DNA of 64,000 nt. Source: Acanthococcus lagerstroemiae (taxonomy: Eukaryota > Arthropoda > Insecta > Hemiptera > Eriococcidae). Below the pieces are notes generated by a model, which made no database searches, was not told the origin of the DNA, and saw only the letters and a list, made by a program, of their open reading frames with translations. The DNA is taken from contig CM063109.1 in the NCBI GenBank assembly GCA_031841125.1, positions 12,624,321 to 12,688,320 of the forward strand, read 5' to 3'. A program made the translations under genes and the position numbers. Shown here piece after piece: positions 23,679 through 35,600 of the stretch. Numbering within the stretch: position 1 is the stretch's first letter; every line of letters begins with the position of its first letter.

Positions 23679-26600
23679 GTATGTACATCGGTATTTGATA
23701 AGAATTAAATTTTACTCCCACAAATGATTATGTAACTTCGTGGGCAATACATACATTATGATCAATTTTAAAACACTTTGCAGGAAGCCGGAGGCCGATC
23801 CTTCTGTTGAAGAAAAACTCCCTAGGCTGTTGCTGATATGTGGCAGAACAGAAGATGATTTGAGAAAAGTGGTTGAAAAAGTATAACAGACTATCATTAG
23901 CATTAATTCACTTTTAGACAGAAAATCTTTAATATCCAAGCACTTAAAAATTTCAGATTGAGGGTCAACCTTACAATGCAGAATTTGTGGCTCTAGCAAA
24001 TGATGCCTTCACACAGCATATGCCTCTCCACGTATACAGAGCATATACTATTCTTCCAAAACCATTTAAAGCAATACACGGAATTGAGGTGAGTTTACAA
24101 CAACGGAATGAAATAAAAGACACTTGGTCGCCTCATGACAAAACTGTCGCTGATAATACTCCTTGAATGTTTTCAATTTCAATGAAACAGCGGAGTTAGT
24201 AGAATTGTTACCGTGATTAAAACGCATTTCTACCCAAGAGGGGGGGGGGCACATGTACCTGGAGGACTGAGCATAACACAAGGTTACATAATTTGCTTTC
24301 CCTACCATACAATGTAAACCAAGATCCAAAATGATCTCAGTTAGCATAATCTTTCACTTCAGGGGAAAAACCTTCTTGCACTCGGCCCTCCAACTCTGCT
24401 CAATATACCAAATAACAAGATCTTTTCTATTAATTAGGAAAGAGGAGATCAAAATCGACCAGTTTGGTTTCTCTTTTCTGGAATGGGATCGCAATGGAAT
24501 GGTATGGGAAAAGGATTACTCGATTTACCCATATTTGCTAACACCGTGGCTAGATGTGACAAAATATTGCAACCCAAAGGCGTCGACATTTACAATATTT
24601 TAACCACCGATAATCCCACGGTATTCGATGATATCCTCAATGCTTTTGTTGGTATAGTTACTATTCAGGTCAGTTTCCTATGTAAATGATATTTACGTGA
24701 TAACAGCTAATATAATACTGAATTACATCAGATAAAAAAAAGAGAAGCTTTAAAATTATTTCCAGGTAGGATTGGTGGAAGTACTTAAAGTTCTTGGTAT
24801 TGAGCCCGATGGCATCATTGGACATTCAACAGGAGAAAATGCCTGTGCATATGCAGATGGCTGTCTTACTCTCGAGCAAGCAGTATTAGCAGCATGGGCA
24901 AGAGGCGTTGCATCTTTGGAGGCGCAGACTATAAAAGGCATGATGGCTGCTATTGGTATGATAATCTTCTTCAATAATGTATAAGTAATGGTTCTTTGTA
25001 TTGTATTCAATAATGTATGTCTAATAGTTCTCTGCTTTGTACTACTATACGCGAACATAATTTGTAACAAGGAAAGGGATACACCGCCATTAAGCCATTA
25101 TTACCTGAAGGCATTGAAGTAGCCTGTCACAACTCTATGGAGAGTAGTACGCTCTCAGGGCCTGCGGAGAAAGTCAGCAAATTCGTAGAGCAATTACAGA
25201 AGGAAGGAGTTTTTGCAAGAACAGTAAATGCTGCTAATATTGCTTACCATTCCAAGTATCTAGCTCCTGCAGGACCTATTTTGCTCTCACGATTAAAGAA
25301 GGTACTTCGCATTTAATAATTGAGCTACCAGTAGTCATCAGAGTAGAAATATACCTATTGATGAAGGGTGAGAAAAGAGTGAAGCTCCCTCTAGCCCTGA
25401 CACTTCAGCCGGCTGCCATAATTACTTTCAGAGGACGATAGTTGAAAAATTATGTTCTATTACCTATTGGGATAACGTTCAGAATCAGCAACAGAGAAAC
25501 TGCGCACCATTTACATTGGCTTTTTGACATATCACATTTTTCAAACTTTGATACTCATCAATACCTAATACATTCCAGGTGATTCAAAATCCGAAGCCGC
25601 GTTCCTCTAAATGGATAAGCACATCAGTTCCAGAATCCAACTGGGATACACCGCTGACCAAACACTGTTCAGCTGAATATCTAACTAACAACCTTTTAAA
25701 TCCAGTTTTATTCGAGGAGGGTTGTAAGCACATACCAAATAATGCTATTGTGATTGAGCTCGCCCCACACGGAATTTTCCAAGCAATTTTGAAACGCTCG
25801 TCACCAGACACTTGCACGAATGTACCTTTGACCATGAGATCCAAAACACGCGATAACTTGAATTTCTTACTGTCTGCTATTGGCAAGTAGGTTTCAGTGT
25901 TTAAAACAGATATCTACTTTACGCTTTAGGTAGTTTTTATTCAGTAACTGATTGAGTACTTGATTTCTCATTTCCGTGCTGATTTTTCAAATTCAACACA
26001 AAACTTTCTTTGTTACAGTAATATTTTTAGGAAGTTTCAAGGGTCCTCGGTATTTTTTTCTAGTGTTCATGTTGGAGTGTGAGTGAACTTGGTAAATTCT
26101 GTATGTAGGGTGTGCCAATTCACAATTTCTTTCTTCTGTAGTCCAACTACAGAAGAAAGAAATTGTGAACTGACACACCCTACATACAGGACTATAGAAG
26201 AAAGAAATTGTGAATTGGGACACCCTACATACAGAATCTTTTTACTACTTCAAAATTCGTCCTTTGTGAATGCTATCAACCAAAGAACACTTCCCCATTG
26301 TACATAGTACCTATAAATGCTGCACATTCTCAATTTATTTTCAGATTATATATTGCTGGACTTGAGCCTAACGTGAACAACCTGTTTCCTAAAATCGATT
26401 ATCCAGTATCCAGAGGAACGCCCTCCATTTCTCCTCTTTGCACTTGGTATCACGATGCTGATGATGTATGTCCTCGACACTTGACACCAAAAAAGGTAAC
26501 ATGTGACAAACTGTTCGAACTTTTGAAAAAGGCATTAGGATAGTTGTGGCTGATGTATGTATTTTCTTTCAACAGGATGCACCATTATCGAATGAGTCTA

Positions 26601-29600
26601 TTCTAATTGATATCAAAGAAGATTCTGAGTACGCCTATCTTAGGTATCATAAAATCAATGATCAGGTCGTTATTCCGCCTTCCTTTTTTATGGTAAGTTT
26701 CCTAAACCCCGAGTTACAATTCTGAAAAAAGAATCAACCAAATAATTCCCTATTATAAGCACATACCTTGCTGAGATATTCCAGTAGACTAGAAAGAAGT
26801 AATACCAGAATTGGTTCGCGGTCCTAAAATTGAAATATGCGTGTTACTCTTTTGGTCAGTCAGGATAAAGTCGATTAATTAAAAAAGTAGCCGAGATACA
26901 TAAACGACAAAACGAGGAAGAAGAAGGTAGAAGGACACTTACATCCAGAAAAAATTAGCATTTTTGGACTTATTTGAAAAATACATAATAATCAAAGTTT
27001 CTTTAATGTTTTTTTTTAAAAACTCTAAATGTTACAAATAGTCTCTGTGGTTTCTATTTCTGGGAAAACAAATCCTCTAATCAGAATTTTGAAGCCTGCC
27101 TACTTTGAAAAGTTTTGCCCTCGATAACGAAATACCAACTGAGTCCTATACTGTCAACACTTTTCCATAGGGGGGAGGGGAAGCAATAGGACTATCTCCA
27201 CTTTCAATTATTTCAATTAAAAAATGCAAAAAAATCACGTGTTTGATTTGTGCGCCTGAATTTGGGAAATGAAAACATCCAAAATGGCAAACGGCCGTGA
27301 GCTCGGAGTCCCAATTTCCTCTTCCCCACCCAGAGACGCCACAGGCCAGCACCAAAATGTAATTTTGTATCGAATGCTGAAGCAGATATTTGAGTCATAC
27401 AAATGCAATGCCTCCTAGTTACCTACATCATCATTTTTGAATGACTCACGTATTTGCAAGCACATGCTAATGATGAGATAAGTAAGTATACAATTGTATT
27501 GCAGTACCTAACATGGTGGATACATTCGTACCAAAGGAACGAGAAGTTGGGCACAGCTTCGGTGATATTTGAAAATGTAAAAATACATAAGTTGATTACT
27601 GTCTCACTACAAAGTATGTACATTTCAATTCTAAAACTCACTTCCTTGTCCACATCAGGCGGGGCTCTCCCTGACCTATATTAACTTCATCAATTTTTAG
27701 ATTCCAGGTCTGTATCTATTATGATTCAGCATGGATCCGGAGATTTCGAGGTGTTGTTAGAAAATGAAAGCAATGCAGATGAAGTAAATGTCATTATCTC
27801 AGGCCGCATTACTGTTCCCTATGAGGATTTACCAACAACAGTGGTCGATACGAGACTATTTCAAGATGGGAAAGTTAAAATAAACAGAGTACAATTTTAT
27901 GAGACTTTCAGAGCAGTCGGTTACCAGTTAAGTGATTGTTTTACACAGATACAAGAACTATCTGGCTCTAATACAGGTAAGTTTCTAGTAACAATCTTCA
28001 ACACAAAAACTACACTGTAGGTAATAATCAGTTGTCAGCAGTACTGCAGGGACATATACTGAAAGAAACTGAGTTCTCATGATTCAATCAACGTGTACTA
28101 ACTGGCAACAACTAGGTAATTAGGTTATAATTCTGATCAATTCACCAGAATTATTACCATCAATCAAAAATTCCATCATTTTCAGATTATTTTGGTAAGA
28201 TAACGTGGAACCACAATTGGGTTACGCTATTAGATTCGCTTATGAAATTCCAGATGTTCTCAGATGTTAAAACCAATGCAGATTTACTTTATCCATCGCG
28301 CATCAGGCGGCTAGCTATTTGTAGCTCAGAACTGTCCTCTATGAAAACAGGTGGGTACGGAATTCACAATAAAGTTTGAAATCACGCAATTCGAAGAAGG
28401 TATTTACATTGTTCAGGAAAATACCTCTATAATTATATATTTACAATATAAACTATAACTGCAGTGAATTCTCGTGGTGAAGGGCGACTGAAAAATACAA
28501 ATCATTTTTTACAGGTTGCATCATACTATGCCACGCCGATTTAGTAACGAAACGATTAGTGGGGAATGGGATAGAAATGTCCGGAATGCAATGTCATATG
28601 TTATCCTCTAATGCAGACAGTGAACATGGAGTTCAATTACGAGGTTTGCAATTTGTTTCGCATGAAAATCCCAGATGCCAAGTCAGTACAATAATAATTG
28701 ATACTATTCAATTCTTCAAATTATATCCACTGCACACGAGTGTAATACCACTGTAGCTACTGGCACTTTTCAGAATATTGAAGAGTTCCTGACATTGTGT
28801 GTGCAGTTAGCTGTTGAAGACCTGTCCTTGGTGAATGGAGCCAAGCTTTGCATTGCTTCAGCTAGTGGAATGTACTCCAGAGTCATCAAAAATATAGTGG
28901 AGGGTGATAATTATTTACAAGTAAGAATTTTACTTCTACGCTTATGCTTATTATTATTATTTTTTTTCTTTTACCAATACCATCAAAATAGAACATACCT
29001 TTTGAGTTTCGGGAATCCGCTGGTACCCAAAATGCCAGTTATACTGATCAGTGATGAGTCAAGTCTGGTATACACACACATTTGGAAGTTCAATAATTAA
29101 TCTTGACATCTTGAGAAGAAAAAGTTTCAAAGCACCAAAATTACATTACACGAACTTAAGAACTATAAACACTATTAACCACAAGTTCACAAACCACACA
29201 CTAGCAAGAATAAGCAAAATCAGAGATTAGAGAACATCAGCCATGCAAGGAACTGAACACCATTAGCCACAAATTCACAATCTGTACACTAAGCATAACG
29301 TCGGTATCAAACAAAATTGGAGAACATCACCCGATCACCCACGCATTATCAGTATCTATATTACATACAGCAAAATAACATAACACGATATTATTAAAAC
29401 ACGAAACTGGACGAATAATAAAGATCAAACATCACAGTTTTGATTTGAAAGATTACTGCAATTCACTTGATCGACAACTATCACCGTTTTCCAGATACTG
29501 GAATCAGGAGCCGCTTACACAGCACAAGCCATTTCTCATATTTTGTAATCTTGCAGGAGGAGGGGGCAGCAGTTTCAGTTTTTGTTCAGGCGGTTCCGGA

Positions 29601-32600
29601 TAGCTGAACGGGAATCCAGGGTTGCCATGCCAGCCTTAGGGATTCATCATCAGATCTGAGGATTTTCTGGAGATTTTCAATTTATTTTTTTCTCTCACAC
29701 ACACACATAAAAAAAATAACTGCAAAAGTTTCCTTATCGCCATTTTCATGCTAATTAGAACTAAAGCCTCGTTCACACTAGCGTTTCATTTATTGCGAAT
29801 AATTGTGCAGCGAGTCCGTGCGAGTGTGTGAACGGAAAAAAGCTTAGCAGTTAGCGCAGAGCGAAACACTAGCGAGCTGGCGAGCAAGCGAATAAAATTA
29901 AAACTGTGCAACTTTTTGAGTGAATTCGTCACTCACAGTGTTTAGCTTGTAATGTGAATAGAGTTTATGCAAATATTCGCTCATTCGCTGTAGTGTGAAT
30001 GATTTTTGCTTTTATTCGCTGATTCGCTGCGTTCAAATCTAGATATTATTAACTTGAACTCCGCTAGAAGCGCTGTAATCGCTGGACGGCTGGCGGCTGG
30101 ACGAAAAGATGATAATGATTGTCCGTCCTTCGTCATCACCATCTGCTATAAACACTACAAACTACAGTGCAAAATATCAGTTGATTTACTGATCTGCTTT
30201 TAGTTTTTCATATTAAAATGAATTTGTTCACTTACCCTGCATGATAAAACAGAATTTTGTTCAGAAATGATTTATTTTCAATATCAAAATGATGTTCAAA
30301 GTTTGCATGTTCATACTGAAACTGATGTAGGGTTTGTAATACTTCATGTTTTCATCCGCTGATAAGCTTTATTCGAATATGTGAATTAGCCGGAGCAGAA
30401 CCTAAAACAACTGAACAAGTGATAAGAAACCAGCTAACCAAATTCGAATGAAGTTCGCATTTAATTTCCTGATACACGCTTCGCAGCTTCAGCTGTCTCT
30501 TGTGGCTCTATCACTAATAAAATTAAGTTGTAGAAAAGAAGTTTTGGTACGTACATAGGTATGTATTATCTAATTTGAACATTCCGTGTGTTAAGTCTAG
30601 CATCTCACTTTGTGCGATTGAAGAAGTTAATGGCAAAACAATATCCAAGGATAAGTGCTTCATGCTTGTGACAGATTTGCCGAAAGATGCTGTCAACATC
30701 AATGCTGACTATGAGTTCATTTTAGCGGTAGTGCCTTCTGAAGAACACATCCATTCCATTGTGCAACTGTCATTCATAAAAATCACTCAACAGACATTTT
30801 CTGGATACGTTTTCTGTCTAATGAAAAAGGTAAGTGTACTTTTGAGTACTGGAAAGTATTGGCTGGGGCCTAGCAATGATGGCGGAAGTCCCTCCCCTCA
30901 AATGTTTGACAAATAACTTCAGATGGGAAATCAACGGATTCTGGTAGGAAGAGAGGGGAGCAAATTTTCTTTAAACATTAGATTTCTTGTAATCACCAGC
31001 AACTGCAAAATTTAGTAATATAGATACCTTCAGGTTAACCACACGTAGGTACGTGAAAGAACTTATCTATTGTAATCGAGAACAATAGGGTAACTCGATC
31101 GTTTATTTGAATATGAAGTATTTTACATTATATAACCAACTCGTGAACTAATGAAACGAGGACAGCTTAAAAATAATCAATATTGATATTTTTTAATTCA
31201 TAATAATACATAACAGAACCCTTTATATGTATAGTAGCATAATGTCTGTTTATTCAGAAGTCATTTCAAAATGGACACAAACCACTGGTCTTTTTTGACG
31301 AACGAAACCGTATTCATTATCAGTATGCCATTGATGATACCGAGCATGAAACAAAATCATCAGTATTCTTGGTCCGGAAGAATATCGAATTCGCTGACTT
31401 GAATTTGATGCTGGCGAAGCAGAAGAAGCATTCACGTATCAGGTACCTGAGTATGTACTTGATATTCAATATTTGGGTCAGTACGAACACATCTTCTCTC
31501 CCTTTTTATTGGAGTTCGGGGTTTAGTGGAGTGGTTGACGGTAGCGAAAGTTCCAGCTGAAATCATACAAAGTTTGATTTTTAAGCATATAAAAAAATTT
31601 CCTAGTCTTCCGAACTATTTAGTGGAAGTTCCGGCCTTATAATTACAGTTTCTGAGGAGGAGAGGAGGTCTACATTCCGTGCATTTATGATAGTTCAATT
31701 CTCTCCAACATTAGATCGTGTAACTAGGATAAAACTACACATTATACCGATTGTCAAATATACAAACGATGAAAGGATACCTAAAGTCTTTCGTATATGA
31801 CTTGATATTTCGCAGATATTTGTTCATAATGGATAAAGAAAATCCCTGCCGACTGACTGAAAAGTCCTTGGAGCGACAAATAATGCAAGATTTACCAATA
31901 ACAATTTACCGACATGGAGAATGGGGTTCGTACAGAAATCTCTCAAAGGATCAAGAAAATCTAAGAAAATCGGATCAAATTCAAGTGGTGGAATCTTTTC
32001 TGAGTGACTTATGGTATGTGCGCGCATCTTGATTGTCTATATTGAATGCTGACCTGAATATTTCATTCGGGAAATGGTGGATTTCGACAATTTATGAAGG
32101 AGCTATGAGCATAGTTGTACAAATTGTATAGTCTTTCCACTGTATGTAGCATAAAGCACAATCATCAGGCCCGTAACCAGCAGCATATTTGTGACAAGGC
32201 GACTTTTTACAGTGCACAGAGATCCTTCAAAATGTTTTTTGGCTAGCCAAGGAGAGCAGACTAGTCAGTCAAGGAACTGTCTTGTCTACCTTCGCGTTAG
32301 CTATGGGCCTGCATAACAGTCATATGTGTATACTTACCTAGTTGTTGATAGCAGACACGATACACCTTTTATCTGTTGGTCGAAAATTAACTATTTATTT
32401 CATTACTTGCAGCTTGGAGTCACTGCAAGTTAAATATGTTTGCTTGGATGGTGGTGATTCATATGATAATACTCAAGAATTTCAAGTAAGTTTGAAAATG
32501 GTTCTTAAAATTGAAATAGTAACTACGTAACTACCTATATACGTATATCCTAGTTCGCATCACTTTTTTTTTGTATTGCCTGTAGATAGGCAATATCAAC

Positions 32601-35600
32601 TTTCAGGTATCGCGCACTATTGTTTATCGTCGACCTGCTGGTTGATATATGTTTACAATCATTGTGCTTTTCTTATAGGAGCTTGGAATTGGATATGCTG
32701 GCACTCGTAGTTCTGGAGAAAGAATAATTGGCTTAGCAAACATTTCTTCTCATGAAGAATCTTCTTCAATGGTTGATTTAAATCTATCATGGTATGTGCC
32801 GAAAGAATGGAGCTTAGAAGAAGCAGCAACGGTTCCTTATAACTACTCTCAGGTACCTATCTTTTGTACACACAATAATAGATAAACTTCCGAATGTTTC
32901 TTTTAAATTTTTTTTTTTTTTTTTTTTTTGTAATAAGACGTAAATTAAAGTTTTTTCTTTAGTTTAGTGTAATAATGATTTTCCTATTTTAGGCGTACAA
33001 TATTCTGTTCCTGATGAATACTATGCGAACAATAAAATCGATTCTCATTAATATGGAAAATGAGTCTTCACTAATAGAAGCTTGCATCTCACTGTCCCTG
33101 TATAAAGGTTATGAGGTATACATGACTGTTGCTGACGATCAGGATGTTGGCAATATCAAACAAAAGTTTCCAATGGTAAGTTATAAATATCAACTTTTTT
33201 TCATTTTTTTTTTCATCCGTATGAAGCGAGAAGAGGTGTGCATTCATTTTGAAACGTTCACTGAAATACATGCATAATAAATTTTATTGCATTTTTTAGT
33301 TGAAACATGTATTTGTCCTCGGCCAAAATGAAAATAAATTGGACATAACGATATTGCTCCAAACTGAAGGCAAAGGTGTAGATATGATAATTAATTTTCG
33401 ATCGGGCTGGGAGCATGTAACCGCATCGTTGAATTGTATTACACAATTTGGACTTTATGTAGAAGTAGGTGAAAATAATTGCAAGGACACTAATCAACTA
33501 GGTAAATTTTCCTCAAGTTTACGTCTTCTACTTATTACCACGGACCAATTTATGATTTTCTAAGTATGTAAGATGCGAGATTATGAACACTACCTATTTC
33601 CAAATATTGTTGCATTTATAGGGTTACAATCATTTTTGGAGTCCGTTACATTCATCACTATACCGAATAAGATTTCTAGTCTTTTGAATCTTGATGAAGA
33701 GAAGAAGAAAAATTTGAATCAACTTTTGCGAGATGGTATAAGAAATGGAGTTGTTGTTCCGTCAAAAATTACCCAGCAAAAGGCGGGGGTCGAGTATGTG
33801 TTTTATTAATTATTTATTTAGGTTAGAAAGCTATATTTTGTGGTGTACAGTAGGTATTATGTTTCCCGTGAAAATTTCTACTGTTCCGGAGGATAAAAAG
33901 GTGCCCCCGTTGATCTTTGGTTAAAAATTGCATGGTGTCAAACAGACTGTTAAGATTGAAGAAGCCCTTCTTAACTTCCTGCAACAATTTCCGCAAGATC
34001 TTATGAATTGTAATTTCCAGATCAACCTTACTACAGCATCAAAAAGTAATCAAGTGCAAATCTGGAAATGAAGTTCACCATTCAACCAACAAGAAATTAA
34101 GATACGACAGCAATCACTCATACATTATAATTGGTAAACGTACAATGCTGTTGGTACATAACATAATATGTGTATTACCTACTAAAAAACATTGAATCAT
34201 ATTCATTGCTTCAAGTCTTATGTTTCAGGAGGAGGGAGAAAAAAAAACTCTTGGTTCGACCTTGTTGAATTGTTGTTGGCCAGGGGTGCACGTAAATTTA
34301 TTGTTGCTCTAGAAAACTTGTCAGTGGGACCGAGAGTCTCCAATCAAATTAATCGACTACTATCCCAGAAGAGAGCAACCATTGTACTGACATCTTCATC
34401 AAAATTAGATAATTTTCAAGATTCTGAGCAACTGGCAACTGAAGCGAGCAAGATCGCTCCATTGGAAGCTGTTTTCTTCATTTCCGTGGTTAGTATTTTC
34501 AAGTATGCGGAAGTATAATGAAAACTTGATATGATGACTGATTTTCTGCAAATAGGTCATAATAATGTATTGGTATTATAACACAGACAACACTATATAG
34601 ACTGGCCCATCGGTTCTGTTGCTTATTCATTGGTCACTAAAACCCTCTACCCAATGAAATGTACTAATGTTAGGTTTGCACTCTCATTAGGATTCGGTGG
34701 GAAGTAAAATTCACAATCTTGATGCTGTAGTTCCTCCGAACGTTCATTTTGTGTGTCTGTTCTCCGGTGGACTAACTGAATGCGAATCGAGACGTTTTAA
34801 TGGATCACCAGCTATCCTTGTTCATTGTGAAAAAACAGAAGATATACCAACGGTCTTCCATGAAGTGGACAACATTCTAGCTAATTTTGACAATAACAAC
34901 TCTTGCGTATTCTATGAAGTTGTAAATCAAAATCAAACATCTAGTAAGTATTTTATTCATAGATACTGTAGTGATGATGAAGCATGCAAACTATTCTGAG
35001 CTTACCGAAAACTTCGTTTTTATTACAGAAAAGAAGCGTATCGATACAACTTTGCACGATTACTTTCCTAAAAATATTGATTCTCTAAGAACGATTGGCT
35101 GTAATGTTAGTGAAAAAGTGAAGTTTGTAGAAATGACCTCTTTAGGGCTCAGATTTCAGGAAACCCGGGGCGTTTACCCTGTGTTTGTATTACCAGCTCT
35201 ACATGGCACCTTGCTAGAACCTTTATTAAGAAAATTATTGTATCCTGTCTTCTGTGCCATGTTGGTTGAATCTAATATATCAGTGACTGATATGTCCAAA
35301 GATTTATTACAGGTTAGTGAATGAATTTGCAACATTAGTAAATGAACGTTTATACTTATGTAAATTTGCTTACAACTCCTTAGAGCGACTACCTGACTAC
35401 GTATCCTAAAGGGACAACTCGGGATCCAGGGGAAGGGGCCACTTAGGGCAGTGTAATAATTCCTATCTCCCAATTTCAGTAAACGGCAATAAAAACTTTA
35501 CTTCGATTGTTACAATCAAATTTGGAGAATATATGAAATCTTCCAAGCGTGAACATTCAATTCTGGAGCAGTGCTCCATTTGTCCCCTCCCCGGCCACAT

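Noticed and set aside
25584..25886. Long minus-strand frames across exons, such as this one and 60808-61203
   Set aside because: They mirror FAS coding exons on the plus strand and have no family character of their own.
27701..27976. Acceptor CCAG at 27708 for gene A exon 17
   Set aside because: It gives the wrong phase and an immediate stop; the acceptor TTTTTAG at 27700 restores NSRSVSIMIQ, matching gene B.
35095..35110. IDSL as a working ACP pantetheine site
   Set aside because: The tetrapeptide is there, but the preceding and following helices of an ACP are missing and the spacing to the thioesterase is too short.
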